A stretch of DNA of 64,000 nt from Bradyrhizobium diazoefficiens USDA 110 (lineage in GTDB: Bacteria > Pseudomonadota > Alphaproteobacteria > Rhizobiales > Xanthobacteraceae), in contig NC_004463.1 in assembly GCF_000011365.1 (NCBI RefSeq), positions 7,736,001 to 7,800,000 of the forward strand, given 5' to 3'. The position numbers were made by a program, and so were the translations under genes. The notes under the pieces are model-generated. The model did no database searches and had not been told where the DNA came from. It saw nothing but the letters and a program-made list of their open reading frames with translations. Shown here in pieces: positions 53,292 to 62,559 of this stretch (within the stretch, counting starts at the first letter, position 1; every line of letters starts with the position of its first letter).

Positions 53292-54068
53292 CTACTCCGC
53301 CGCCCGCGCCAGGCGGAAATCACTGATATCGCGCTGGCGGCTCACCAGCAGCATCAGCTGCGCCGAGGCATCGCCAAGCAGCGCGCGGTAATTGGCGATG
53401 CCGCGGACGAGATGATTGTAGATCACGACTGCCGGGATCGCGGCTACGAGGCCGAGCGCGGTGGCAAGCAGCGCCTCCGCGATGCCGGGCGCGACCACCG
53501 CAAGGCTCGTGGTGTGGCTCTCGGAGATGCCGATGAAGGCGTTCATGATGCCCCACACCGTGCCGAACAGGCCGACAAACGGCGCGGTGGCGCCGATGGT
53601 CGCGAGCACGCCGGTGCCGCGCGCGATCTGCCTGGACATCGCCGCCTCGACCCGCTCCAGCCGCAGCGCCACGCGCTCCTGAAGACCGTCGTCGACAATG
53701 CCGCCGGAGAGCTCCGCCTCCTTCGCGCAGGACTGGATGAGCTGGGCGACCGCATCATGGGCGTCCCCGGTCCGCTCCGCCGCCTCCGCCAGCTTCATCC
53801 GGCCCTCGAGCGCGCGCGTCCGCTGCACGGCGAGCGCACTCTTGCGGCGCAGCTCGACGGTCTTGGCGAGCCACACCGTCCACGTCACCACCGAGGCGAC
53901 GGCCAGCCCGATCATCACCGTCTTCACGATGATGTCGGCGCCGAGGAACATGCCCCACGGCGACAGATTGCGCGGCAACAGCGCTTCGTCGATCGCGAAG
54001 GCCGGCGCCGGCGCGAGCGCCAGCGCGATGGTTAGGATCACGTGCCGAAGCCTGGACTTGCCTTGCAT
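53292..54068 (-). CDS. exbB: ExbB/TolQ proton channel protein
   Basis: 258 residues from the ATG at 54068; a GTG at 54077 is an alternative. A signal-like leader is followed by the MotA/TolQ/ExbB core with three membrane helices (VKTVMIGLAVASVVTWTVWL; LATIGATAPFVGLFGTVWGI; ALLATALGLVAAIPAVVIYN). It energises TonB for haem and siderophore import. First gene of exbB-exbD-tonB, downstream of the haem carrier gene. Confidence 0.95.
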   Translation of the reverse strand: MQGKSRLRHVILTIALALAPAPAFAIDEALLPRNLSPWGMFLGADIIVKTVMIGLAVASVVTWTVWLAKTVELRRKSALAVQRTRALEGRMKLAEAAERTGDAHDAVAQLIQSCAKEAELSGGIVDDGLQERVALRLERVEAAMSRQIARGTGVLATIGATAPFVGLFGTVWGIMNAFIGISESHTTSLAVVAPGIAEALLATALGLVAAIPAVVIYNHLVRGIANYRALLGDASAQLMLLVSRQRDISDFRLARAAE

Positions 54069-54095
54069 CCTGATCACCCGACAGACAGAAGGAAG

Positions 54096-54599
54096 CTATG
54101 CCGCGATCCGATCCGCGAGCTGGCGGAACCGCGCGAGCTGGTCCGCACGCAGCGCCCGGGTCTCGTCGCGGCCGACGAAGACCTTGAACATGATGCCACC
54201 GTCGGCATTGACGAAGGCGACGAAGGCCGAATTCTTGCCCATGAAGGGGCGCTCGACGAAGGCGATGCCTGCGCAACGCTCATGGCGCAGATGGCCATGC
54301 AATCCCTTCGGCTGCATCAGGTTGAAATAGCCGCGGCCGATCTCGCCCGCGGGAATTGATCCGGTGAACTCGAAGATCGCATCATCCGTGTGCACGATCA
54401 GCGTGACCTCGCCCCATTGTGCGACGTCCTGCATCGCGGCGGCAAAATGCTCGCCGCCTCCCATGCGCACCATCGACGAGGGCAGTGCCTCGATCACGGC
54501 ACGTGGCGTGACATTGCGCCCCCGCGCGACGTCCTCGATCACCGCGCCGGGATTGTCGGCCATGTACGCCTTGAGATCGGCGAGATCGGTGCTCAACAT
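54096..54599 (-). CDS. hutX: HutX/ChuX-type cytosolic haem-utilisation protein
   Basis: 167 residues from the ATG at 54599. It has the HutX/ChuX/HuvX fold: YMADNPGAVIEDVARGRNVT at the start, WGEVTLIVHTDDAIFEFTGS and GYFNLMQPKGLHGHLRHERC, with His and Arg residues suited to haem binding. It is thought to carry haem in the cytosol to a degrading enzyme. It lies between the haem oxygenase-like gene and exbB in the hmu locus. Confidence 0.88.
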   Translation of the reverse strand: MLSTDLADLKAYMADNPGAVIEDVARGRNVTPRAVIEALPSSMVRMGGGEHFAAAMQDVAQWGEVTLIVHTDDAIFEFTGSIPAGEIGRGYFNLMQPKGLHGHLRHERCAGIAFVERPFMGKNSAFVAFVNADGGIMFKVFVGRDETRALRADQLARFRQLADRIAA

Positions 54600-54626
54600 G
54601 TCCAACTCCTCTCCTGCGTCGCGGCC

Positions 54627-54959
54627 TCAGGCGGCCGCGGCCTTGCGTTCACTCTGGATCACCTCGAAGCCCTCGAACTTGGGATGGCCCAGATAGAGGC
54701 TCTCGCCGGTCCGATTGTCGGCGCGGGCATGGGCGCGGCGGAATTCCTCGGAGCGCGTCCAGGCCTCGAACGCCGCCTTGTCGACCCAGGTGGTGTGCGA
54801 CGAGTAGAGCGTGTGGTCCTCGGCCTCGGGGCCCTTCAGGAGATGAAACTCGACGAAGCCCGACATGCTGCCGAGATAGGATTCGCGCGTGGCCCAGACC
54901 GTTTCGAACGCGGTCTCCGCGCCCTTCTTCACCTGGAAACGATTCATGGCGATGAACAT
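54627..54959 (-). CDS. IsdG-type haem-degrading monooxygenase (HmuQ/HmuD-like)
   Basis: 110 residues with AAGGAGAG before the ATG. A ferredoxin-like barrel of the antibiotic-biosynthesis-monooxygenase/IsdG type (IAMNRFQVKKGAETAFETVW, then SGFVEFHLLKGPEAEDHTLY, SHTTWVDKAAFEAWTRSEEF). An Asn near the start and a His in the middle (SSHTTW) fit the haem site of this group. Bradyrhizobium has two such enzymes, HmuQ and HmuD; this one is next to hmuR. It would free iron from imported haem. Confidence 0.88.
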   Translation of the reverse strand: MFIAMNRFQVKKGAETAFETVWATRESYLGSMSGFVEFHLLKGPEAEDHTLYSSHTTWVDKAAFEAWTRSEEFRRAHARADNRTGESLYLGHPKFEGFEVIQSERKAAAA

Positions 54960-55058
54960 AAAAGTCTCTCCTTCTGATCAAGATGACAACGCGCCGAAAC
55001 CGCGCTGGAACATCAGCGCGGCCCGGCGGAGATGGCTGGCGTTGCGACGCCTGTCGGC

Positions 55059-57407
55059 TCACGCACCTCCAAAGTGGATCTTCATGCCGGCCTTGTAGAC
55101 CCGGCCCGGTCCCGGGCTCGACCACAGCACGTCGTTCTGCGTGGTGCCGTCGGTCGAGCTGCCGGGAATGGCGTAAGGCCGGTAGTACTGGTTCAAGAGG
55201 TTGTCGATCGAGGCCGACAACACGATGTCCCTGGTCGCGTTGTAAGTCAGGTACAGGTTGACCAGCTCGTAGCCGGTCGCGGGCAGATAGCCGGCGGGCA
55301 CGTCGTTGTTGGGACCGTACGAGGCCCACTGCGCCGTCAGGATCAGCGTACGATCGAGCAGGCGGACGCCGCCGGTCGTGACGACCTTGCGCGGGGTGAT
55401 GGTCGCAAGCCCGATATTGGTCGCGACGTTCTTGCCCTGGATGTAGTGACCGGCAACACCGATGAACCAGTCGCCGGCATCGTACATCGTCTCCGCCTCG
55501 AAGCCCCGGATGCGAGCATTGGCGATGTTCTGGTACTGATAGAACTGGCTGAACGAGCCGAATGGCGGCACCGCGACCGGCGCCGAAGCAACGAGGTCGA
55601 TGTAATCGCTGACATCGTTGCGGAACAGATTGATCTTGCCGCGGAACGAATCGTTGGCGCTGAAGATGTTGTCGTATTTCAGGTTGATGCCGACTTCCTT
55701 GTTCTTGCCGACCTCGGGGCGAAGGTTCGGGTTTGGCAGGAAGCAGAACAGGCCGGCCGTGCCGTCCGGACAGACGAAGAAGGCCGGTCCGCCACCGGTC
55801 GCATGCGCGCCCGAGATCACGGTCTCGGTGATCGATGGGGCGCGATAGCCTTCGGCATAGCTGACATAAGGCTGGAAGCCCGGAACCGGCGTCACACCCA
55901 AGGTGATCTTCGGCGAGAAGCGATCACCGCCGGTGCTGGTCTTGCCGGAATCCAGGTCATAGCGGTCGTAGCGAATCGCGCTCACCGCCTCGAGCCAGGT
56001 GCTGTAATTCTGCTTCAACTGGAGGAAGCCACCCGACACGGTGCGGATGCCGCTTGGCGTGGTGATGTTGGAATTGCCGCGGCTATCGGTCGTGATCACG
56101 TCATCCTGGAACGCGTCGACGCCCCAGGTGAGCGCATTGCGCCAGTCGCCGACGTTGAAGCGCGTGGTGTTGTTGGCGTCGACGCCATACGTATTGAGGA
56201 CGTAGCCGCGCTTGTCGCCGACGCAGCCCGAGACGTTGTTGCCGAAGCCGCCGTTGCAATAGGCCGATGGTGTCGTGCCGTAGTGATAAGTCTTGGTCTG
56301 GTCGTTGTCGGTGCGATTGCCGTAGACCGACATGTGCCAGTCGAACAGATTGTCGCTCGGAAGCGAGTAGTTCCAGGTGACGGTTCCGGAGTAGTTCTTG
56401 GCATCGGACGCGTAGACCGACGACCCGCGATTCAACGCAATCAGCGCCTGGGTGGTCGTCGGACCGCGATTGAACTGCCCGATATCGTATTGATAGTCCT
56501 GGAACACGGCGCCAAACTTGACCTCGTGACCGAGGGCCGGCCGCACGGTGAGCTTCATCAGGCCGGCCTCGACCTGGTTGCCGGTGTTGCCGATCTCGGT
56601 GCCGTTGCCGTCCTTGTAATTGCCCTGCGTGCGGTAGACCGCGCCGCCGAAGATATCGACATCGGGCGTGGCGCGCACGCCGCCGAATACCGAGCCGAGG
56701 CCGCGATTGTTGTTGGAGCCGTAGGATCCCGAGAGATCGACACCCCAGCGCTCGCCGGGACGCAGCACGTCGTTGATGTCCTTGGTGCGGAACGAGACCA
56801 GGCCGCCGATCGCGCCGGAGCCGTAGATGTTGGCGGTCGGTCCCCGCACGACGTCGACGCCGCCGATCAATTCAGGATCGAGGAAGAAGGAGCCGTTGGC
56901 ATTGTGGCCGGTGCGTTGATAGTTCTGCCGCGCGCCGTCGACCACGACCGCGACGCGGCCGAAATCCTGCAAGCCGCGAATGTTGATAACGGTCGCGGGA
57001 TCGTCGCCGCGCTCCTGGAACGAAACACCGGGAACCGAATGGAAGACGTCCGACAGCCGGTTCGGCTGAAGACCCTGGATCTGGTCGAGCGAGATCGAGC
57101 TGACGGGCGCGAGCGCGTCGATCGCTCGCTCCCTGGTCTTGGTTGCGGCGACCGTGATGGTGTCGAGCGTCTGCACCGGCGCGGCGCTGCCCGCCTGCGC
57201 ACGGGCGTTCAAGGCGTCAGGCGTTGCCTGCTGTGCAGCCAGCGGCTTGGCCGGCTTGCGCTTGGCCTGCTTCGGCCGTTCCGGCGACCCATGTTCGGCC
57301 TGCGGCGATGCGGTCTGCGCGAGACCGCTCTCCGTCGCCAATGCCGCGATTGAAACCACCGACGCACCCAAAATCAAGGCGCGCGAATACTTAGCCCCGT
57401 CAGCCAT
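55059..57407 (-). CDS. hmuR: TonB-dependent haem receptor HmuR
   Basis: 782 residues from the ATG at 57407; a GTG at 57425 is also in frame. A signal peptide is followed by a TonB box-like TLDTITVAATKTRER, a plug domain (DVFHSVPGVSFQERGDDPAT) and a 22-strand barrel. The haem-receptor hallmarks are present: the FRAP-like EGYRAPS and an NPNL motif in PNPNLRPEVG. It takes haem from outside across the outer membrane with TonB energy. It is divergent from hmuP-hmuT-hmuU-hmuV. Confidence 0.95.
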   Translation of the reverse strand: MADGAKYSRALILGASVVSIAALATESGLAQTASPQAEHGSPERPKQAKRKPAKPLAAQQATPDALNARAQAGSAAPVQTLDTITVAATKTRERAIDALAPVSSISLDQIQGLQPNRLSDVFHSVPGVSFQERGDDPATVINIRGLQDFGRVAVVVDGARQNYQRTGHNANGSFFLDPELIGGVDVVRGPTANIYGSGAIGGLVSFRTKDINDVLRPGERWGVDLSGSYGSNNNRGLGSVFGGVRATPDVDIFGGAVYRTQGNYKDGNGTEIGNTGNQVEAGLMKLTVRPALGHEVKFGAVFQDYQYDIGQFNRGPTTTQALIALNRGSSVYASDAKNYSGTVTWNYSLPSDNLFDWHMSVYGNRTDNDQTKTYHYGTTPSAYCNGGFGNNVSGCVGDKRGYVLNTYGVDANNTTRFNVGDWRNALTWGVDAFQDDVITTDSRGNSNITTPSGIRTVSGGFLQLKQNYSTWLEAVSAIRYDRYDLDSGKTSTGGDRFSPKITLGVTPVPGFQPYVSYAEGYRAPSITETVISGAHATGGGPAFFVCPDGTAGLFCFLPNPNLRPEVGKNKEVGINLKYDNIFSANDSFRGKINLFRNDVSDYIDLVASAPVAVPPFGSFSQFYQYQNIANARIRGFEAETMYDAGDWFIGVAGHYIQGKNVATNIGLATITPRKVVTTGGVRLLDRTLILTAQWASYGPNNDVPAGYLPATGYELVNLYLTYNATRDIVLSASIDNLLNQYYRPYAIPGSSTDGTTQNDVLWSSPGPGRVYKAGMKIHFGGA

Positions 57408-57460
57408 ATCAGCCCCAGCCTGCACTTCACTTCAGTTTTTGGAGTCGTTTGGCTGGCGTG

Positions 57461-57477
57461 CGTTCGCAAGGCGAACG
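57461..57477. promoter_or_regulatory. short palindrome upstream of hmuR
   Basis: CGTTCGC-AAG-GCGAACG, perfect 7-bp arms, 54 nt from the hmuR start and flanked by GGCTGGC repeats. Could be a regulator site or a 5'-UTR hairpin in the hmuR transcript. I could not match it to a known iron-control element. Confidence 0.5.
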
Positions 57478-57610
57478 ACTGGCTGGCTGATCTTCTTAAG
57501 ACGCGGGCATGTTGCCCGCTGTCATGATTGGTAACGTGGCAACACTCTGACGGTCAATGACGTCTGGTTGCAGTTTATATCGATTGTAAATTTCCGCCGT
57601 TGGAATGCGC

Positions 57611-57642
57611 CAGATGCCGCCTATACAAACAGGCGGCATCTG
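57611..57642. promoter_or_regulatory. strong hairpin in the hmuR-hmuP intergenic region
   Basis: CAGATGCCGCCT-ATACAAAC-AGGCGGCATCTG, a perfect 12-bp stem with an 8-nt loop, 27 nt before the hmuP ATG. No T run follows on the plus strand, so it is not a plain terminator. It may act on the hmuP-hmuTUV transcript or as a symmetric protein site in the shared promoter region. Confidence 0.65.
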
Positions 57643-57669
57643 AAATTTCGAAGGCGCATCACACGGGCA

Positions 57670-57867
57670 ATGTCAGCAACATCAGGAGACAGCGGCAGCG
57701 GGGCGGCAGAAAGTCCTTCCGCGACAACGAGAACCCTCACCATGCGCGGGAGCCGGATCGACAGCCGCGAGCTCTTTGCGCACGAGCGCGAGATCATTAT
57801 CGCGCATGGCGAGGACGCCTATCGCCTGCGTTTGACCTCGCAGAACAAGCTGATCCTGACGAAGTAA
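57670..57867 (+). CDS. hmuP: HmuP/HemP haem uptake protein
   Basis: 65 residues from the ATG at 57670. The C-terminal ~40 residues (RGSRIDSRELFAHEREIIIA, then HGEDAYRLRLTSQNKLILTK) are the HemP/HmuP family signature. In Bradyrhizobium HmuP is a co-activator with Irr for the divergent hmuR gene. It starts the hmuP-hmuT-hmuU-hmuV operon, with a 6-nt gap to hmuT. Confidence 0.93.
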   Translation: MSATSGDSGSGAAESPSATTRTLTMRGSRIDSRELFAHEREIIIAHGEDAYRLRLTSQNKLILTK

Positions 57868-57873
57868 CCTGCA

Positions 57874-58827
57874 ATGACATTTTGCCGCACCCTCACACAG
57901 ATCCTGCTGACTGGTACGATCGCAGTCGCTTCCGCCGCGCACGCCGCTGGCATCACGGTGCATGACGCCCGCAATCGCGACGTCGCTGTTGCCGACGTCG
58001 CACGCACGGTCTCGATCGGCGGCGCCATCACCGAGATCCTCTATGCGCTCGGGCTCGAGAGCCGGCTGGTCGGCGTGGACACCACAAGCCTTTATCCGGC
58101 GGCGGCGCTGCACGACAAGCCCAATGTCGGCTACATGCGCCAGATCTCGGCCGAGGGCGTGCTCGGCCTCAATCCCACGCTGATCCTGGCGATCCAGGGA
58201 TCGGGCCCGCGCGAGACCATGGACATCCTGGAGACGGCGAAGGTGCCGCTGGTGCTGGTGCCCGAAACCTTTTCCGAGGACGGCCTGATCGAGAAGATCA
58301 GGCTGGTCGGCCACGCCATGGGCGTGGATGCACGCGCCGAATGCCTCAGCGCCGCAGTCGGCGCCGATCTCGCCCAGCTCCGCGCGCTGCGCGCCAAGGT
58401 GAAAAAGCCGGTGCGCGTGATGTTCGTGATGTCGCTGCAGAACGGGCGTGCCATGGTCGCCGGCCACAAGACCGCAGCCGACGAGATCATCCAGCTCGCC
58501 GGCGCGGCGAACGCGGTCGACGATTACGACGGCTACAAGATCATCGGCGACGAGGCGATCGTGGCGGCCAGGCCCGAATTCGTGCTGTCGATCGAGCGCG
58601 GCAAGGAGTCGCTCCAGGCCGACGCGGTCTATGCCCATCCCGGCTTCGCGCTGACGCCGGTCGCGGCCAACAGGAGCTTCATCACCATGGACGGGCTTTA
58701 TCTGCTCGGCTTCGGGCCGCGCACGGCGGCGGCCGCGCGCGATCTCTCCGTCAAGCTCTATCCGGCATTGGCCGACCCGGGCGGCGCGTTCACGTCGGCT
58801 CTGTCAGCGGCGAATTGCCGGCAATGA
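57874..58827 (+). CDS. hmuT: haem ABC transporter periplasmic binding protein HmuT
   Basis: 317 residues. A signal peptide (residues ~1-25) precedes a class III (cluster A-II) binding-protein fold (SIGGAITEILYALGLESRLV; GYMRQISAEGVLGLNPTLIL; LDGLYLLGFGPRT-type end). It takes haem from HmuR in the periplasm to the HmuU permease. It overlaps hmuU by 4 nt (ATGA at 58824). Confidence 0.95.
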   Translation: MTFCRTLTQILLTGTIAVASAAHAAGITVHDARNRDVAVADVARTVSIGGAITEILYALGLESRLVGVDTTSLYPAAALHDKPNVGYMRQISAEGVLGLNPTLILAIQGSGPRETMDILETAKVPLVLVPETFSEDGLIEKIRLVGHAMGVDARAECLSAAVGADLAQLRALRAKVKKPVRVMFVMSLQNGRAMVAGHKTAADEIIQLAGAANAVDDYDGYKIIGDEAIVAARPEFVLSIERGKESLQADAVYAHPGFALTPVAANRSFITMDGLYLLGFGPRTAAAARDLSVKLYPALADPGGAFTSALSAANCRQ

Positions 58828-59915
58828 GCGTCGCGATCGGAACCGAGGCACGGAGCCTGCGACGAAGCGCGGGACGGCGGTCAGCATCGTTCGCGATTCC
58901 GCTTCTGCTCGCGGTGCTCACAGCCACCGCCATCGTCGCCCTGACGGTCGGCGCAGCCGGCATTCCCCTTTCCCGGCTGCCTGCTGCGCTCGGCGTCATG
59001 AGCAGCACGACCGCCGATGCCATGACGGCACGCGACCAGCTCGTGCTGTGGTCGATCCGCATCCCCCGGATTGTGGCGACCGCGATGGTCGGCGGACTTC
59101 TCGCCGCGGCCGGTGCGATCATGCAGGGCCTCTTCCGCAATCCTCTCGCCGATCCGGCCCTGGTCGGCGTCTCCAGCGGCGGCGCGCTGGCCGCTGCAAG
59201 CGCGATCGTCTTCACGGACTCGCGTTTCGGCGAGACGTTGCGCGTCCTCCAGACGGAGCTATTGCCGCTCGCCGCCTTCGCAGGCTCGCTGGCTACGACC
59301 GCGATCCTCTACGGGATCAGCAGCCGCGCGGGGCGGACCTCGATCGCGATCTTCCTGCTCGCCGGCGTCGCCATCACCGCCATCACCAATGCCGGCATTG
59401 GCTTGCTGGTGTTCATCGCCGACGACCGCCAGCTTCGCGACATCACGTTCTGGCTGCTGGGCTCGATGAGCGGCGCGACCTGGACCAAGGCCGCCGTGCT
59501 GGCGCCTATCCTCGTCATCGGGCTTGCCGCCTGCGCCTTCATCGGACGCGGCCTCGATCTGCTGGTGCTTGGCGAAGCCGACGCCTTTCACGGCGGCGTC
59601 GACGTCGAGCGCCTCAAGCGGATCTCGATCGTCATGGTTTCCGCCATGACCGGGGTTGCGGTGTCGATCAGCGGCGTCATCGGCTTCGTCGGCATCGTCG
59701 TGCCGCATCTCCTTCGCCTCGTCATTGGACCGGCGCATCGCCTGCTGCTGCCGGCTTCGGTGCTGCTCGGCGCCATCCTGATGGTCGGCGCCGACACGCT
59801 GGCGCGCACCATCGTGGCGCCGGCGGAGATGCCGATCGGCATTCTGACCGCGGCGGTCGGCGCCCCGGTCTTCTTGGGGATCCTGCTGCGGCAACGCGGG
59901 CTCGCCTCGCTATGA
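58824..59915 (+). CDS. hmuU: haem ABC transporter permease HmuU
   Basis: 363 residues, FecCD/BtuC-type permease with about ten membrane helices (FAIPLLLAVLTATAIVALTV first). The conserved GxxMQxxxRNPLADPxLxGxSSG motif is seen (GAIMQGLFRNPLADPALVGV), as is GFVGIVVPHLLRLVIGPAHR. It forms the haem channel with HmuV. It overlaps both hmuT and hmuV by 4 nt. Confidence 0.96.
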   Translation: MSVAIGTEARSLRRSAGRRSASFAIPLLLAVLTATAIVALTVGAAGIPLSRLPAALGVMSSTTADAMTARDQLVLWSIRIPRIVATAMVGGLLAAAGAIMQGLFRNPLADPALVGVSSGGALAAASAIVFTDSRFGETLRVLQTELLPLAAFAGSLATTAILYGISSRAGRTSIAIFLLAGVAITAITNAGIGLLVFIADDRQLRDITFWLLGSMSGATWTKAAVLAPILVIGLAACAFIGRGLDLLVLGEADAFHGGVDVERLKRISIVMVSAMTGVAVSISGVIGFVGIVVPHLLRLVIGPAHRLLLPASVLLGAILMVGADTLARTIVAPAEMPIGILTAAVGAPVFLGILLRQRGLASL

Positions 59916-60718
59916 GCGCGGTGATCGAGGCGCGACACTTAAGCAAGCGCGCCGGCCGCGCGAAGCTGCTGGATGGCGTCGGCCTCACGGTTGCGGCCGG
60001 CGAGATGGTCGCCATCATCGGCCCGAACGGCGCCGGCAAGTCGACCCTGCTGCGGCTGCTCTCCGGCGACCTCCGTCCGAGCCAGGGCGAGGTATGGCTG
60101 AAGCAGCGCGACATCGGCAGCTACACGCCGCGCGAGCTTGCCGCGCGACGCGCGATGCTGTCCCAGCACATCAACGTCACCTTCCCCTTCACCGTCGAGG
60201 AGATCGTGCTGATGGGCGCAGGCGACCGCAGCGCGCGCGAGGCAGGCCGGCTCGTCGATGCCGCGCTGGACGAGGTGGGGCTGGCGCATTTCCGCGAACG
60301 GCAATTGCCGACGCTGTCGGGCGGCGAGCAGCAGCGCGCCCATTTCGCCCGCGTGCTGGTGCAGCTCGCCTGCGGCGAGGCCGAGCATGGACCGGGGCTT
60401 CTGCTGCTGGACGAGCCAACCTCGAGCCTTGATCTGCGCCACCAGATCGACCTCGTCGAGGCCGCGCGCCGCCGCGCTGGCACCGGCACCGCCGTGATCG
60501 CGATCCTGCACGATCTCAACCTGGCGATCCGCTTCGCCGACCGGCTGGTCGTGCTGAGCGGCGGCAAGCTCGCCGCCGACGGCCCGCGCACCGAGGTCGT
60601 CACGCGCGAGACCATCCGCGACATCTTCGAGATCGACGCCGTCGTCCACCAGGCCGACGGCGTTCCTTACGTGCTGCCGCAATCGATGCGGGCGGCTGCG
60701 TCTGCGGCGAGGATTTAA
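59912..60718 (+). CDS. hmuV: haem ABC transporter ATP-binding protein HmuV
   Basis: 268 residues from the ATG overlapping the hmuU stop. Walker A GPNGAGKST, signature LSGGEQQR, Walker B LLLLDEPTSSLD and H-loop LHDLNLA are present. It powers haem import through HmuU. Its stop overlaps the convergent DUF4139 gene by 4 nt, so no separate terminator is possible between them. Confidence 0.96.
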   Translation: MSAVIEARHLSKRAGRAKLLDGVGLTVAAGEMVAIIGPNGAGKSTLLRLLSGDLRPSQGEVWLKQRDIGSYTPRELAARRAMLSQHINVTFPFTVEEIVLMGAGDRSAREAGRLVDAALDEVGLAHFRERQLPTLSGGEQQRAHFARVLVQLACGEAEHGPGLLLLDEPTSSLDLRHQIDLVEAARRRAGTGTAVIAILHDLNLAIRFADRLVVLSGGKLAADGPRTEVVTRETIRDIFEIDAVVHQADGVPYVLPQSMRAAASAARI

Positions 60719-62397
60719 CCCGCCGGCACGATCACCATGCCCTTGTCCTTCGGCCAGCGGATGCGCCAGGCGAAGTTGACGTCCCTGACCTCGCCGGGCT
60801 TGGCGTCGAACGACCATTCCAGCACGCCGCGCTTGTCGCGAATGTTGCTCGCGGTCGGCGGCGTGGTCGAGGGCAGCATCTCGACGACGATGTCCTCGTT
60901 CTCGCTGACCGGCAGCTGATCCTCGATCGCGACACGAATCGGGAAGTCGTGACCGTTGCGAACGGTGGTCTTGAACGAACGCTCGTCGGTCTTCGACGTC
61001 GTGACGAGCAAGCCGGCCGAGCCTTCGTTGCGCTTCAGCACAGCGCGCTCGATCTTGACCTTGTCGTCGGCGCCGAAGCCGAGCCGCACGATGTCGTCCT
61101 TGGCCGAGGCCGAGATCTTGCCGCGGCCGACGAAGACGCCGTCGCGGTAGATTGCGACCTTGCCCGGCAGCAATGTCGCCTCATCGGTCTGCTTGAAGCT
61201 GGCTTCGAGGAAGGCAGTCGAGTCCATTACGGGCGCTGCGCGCACCGCGAGGTCGGCGGGCACGCTCATCGAAGCGATGCGCAAGGCCTTGGCGCCTTCG
61301 GCAGCGCCGAGGCTGACGCGGCCGGGAATCTTGAAGGTGGCCTGGAAGTCACCGATCTCGGCAACCGCCTGCTGCTCGTCGGCACGCTCGCGCGGTTCAG
61401 GCGCTTCGGCGAGCTTGGACATGGGCTCGAACTGCGCCGAGCGCTGGCGGACAGTTGGCGCGGGCCGCGCCAGATCGGAGGCCGCACCGAGCGCCATTGG
61501 TTTCGGCGGTTGCGGATATTGCGCGACCAGCGAGCCCAGCTCCGGCGCACTGCCGCCGCGGCTGACGCGGACCGTGGAGACGCCAAGCGTGATGTTCGAC
61601 CAGTCCTCGCCGGTCGACTGCGTGATTTCGGCACGGCGGACCAGCTCCAGCTGCGGCTTGCGGTCCTTGGCGCCGGTGTCGAGCCGGGCGTCATAGAGCG
61701 GCAGCCAGCGCGCGTTACGCACATTGTAAGTGACCCGCAACGTCGCCTTGGCCGCGGCCGGCGCGGCGATGTCCATACGGACTTCGAGCTTGCTCGGCGG
61801 TTTGGCCTTGCGCTCGACTTCGAGCTGGGCGATCTGCCGATCAATCTCGCGCATCTTGCGCGTGGCGTCGCGAACGGCGGTATCGGCGCTCGCAATTTCC
61901 TCGCCGACCGCGGCGAAGGCCGTGCGCCATTCGGCGATCGGCCGCGCCTCGCCCTTGTCGCCGATGCCCGCGGGGGACGCTTCCGCAAAGTGCTCCGCAA
62001 ATTTGCGCCGGGCATTGGCTGAGTCGATCGCGCCTTGCAGGTCGGCGCGCTGGTCGTTCAGGGCCTCGATGCGCTTGTCCAGCTCGGGCAGGTTGACCGG
62101 CGCCGCACGCGGCGTTCGCGCATCGATCGTGCCGATGGTGAGCTTTGCACCACCCTCACCCTCCACCCGGATGGAGGAAGTATCGAGACCAAGCGGGAAG
62201 TCCTTGGCAACGAGCGTCGAGTCACCGGACGGCAGGTCGACCGTGATGATGCGAGTGACGGTGGCACCATCCGGGTAAACCGTGACGGTATCGATGGCCG
62301 ATGTGGCGTCCACATCGGCGGCCCACGACGGCAACGCGAATGCCGTGGTCACCAGAACCAGGCTCGTCGTTGCCAGACATTTTGCGGTGATGCGCAT
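60715..62397 (-). CDS. DUF4139 (mucoidy inhibitor MuiA-like) exported protein
   Basis: 560 residues with a signal peptide ending near residue 26 (ALPSWAAD). The N-terminal DUF4140 region (VTVYPDGATVTRIITVDLPS) is followed by a coiled coil (about 110-205) and the C-terminal DUF4139 domain (VTYNVRNARWLPLYDARLDT; LAVRAAPVMDSTAFLEASFK). This is the mucoidy inhibitor A-like family, periplasmic proteins of unclear role in envelope or polysaccharide control. It converges with hmuV, ending inside it. Confidence 0.9.
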   Translation of the reverse strand: MRITAKCLATTSLVLVTTAFALPSWAADVDATSAIDTVTVYPDGATVTRIITVDLPSGDSTLVAKDFPLGLDTSSIRVEGEGGAKLTIGTIDARTPRAAPVNLPELDKRIEALNDQRADLQGAIDSANARRKFAEHFAEASPAGIGDKGEARPIAEWRTAFAAVGEEIASADTAVRDATRKMREIDRQIAQLEVERKAKPPSKLEVRMDIAAPAAAKATLRVTYNVRNARWLPLYDARLDTGAKDRKPQLELVRRAEITQSTGEDWSNITLGVSTVRVSRGGSAPELGSLVAQYPQPPKPMALGAASDLARPAPTVRQRSAQFEPMSKLAEAPEPRERADEQQAVAEIGDFQATFKIPGRVSLGAAEGAKALRIASMSVPADLAVRAAPVMDSTAFLEASFKQTDEATLLPGKVAIYRDGVFVGRGKISASAKDDIVRLGFGADDKVKIERAVLKRNEGSAGLLVTTSKTDERSFKTTVRNGHDFPIRVAIEDQLPVSENEDIVVEMLPSTTPPTASNIRDKRGVLEWSFDAKPGEVRDVNFAWRIRWPKDKGMVIVPAG

Positions 62398-62559
62398 GTA
62401 GTCCCTCCTGCCAGTATCGCTGCGCCGCCAGCCGGACGCGCGATCAAATGCCTCGCCATCGTGGTGAGACGCGGCAGGGAAGGAACTGGTTCGATTGGGG
62501 TTTCCGTGGGGCGCCGCTGCGGCGGCACCATGGCCGCGGAACGCGTCGCGCGCCGAGCT

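Noticed and set aside
55032..57353. Long open frame (773 codons) on the plus strand
   Set aside because: Antisense to hmuR; no domain, start signal or plausible composition.
57408..57669. Search for an Irr/ICE-type iron-control motif between hmuR and hmuP
   Set aside because: No TTTAGAA...TTCTAAA-like sequence was found; only unrelated palindromes are present, so no named iron box is claimed.
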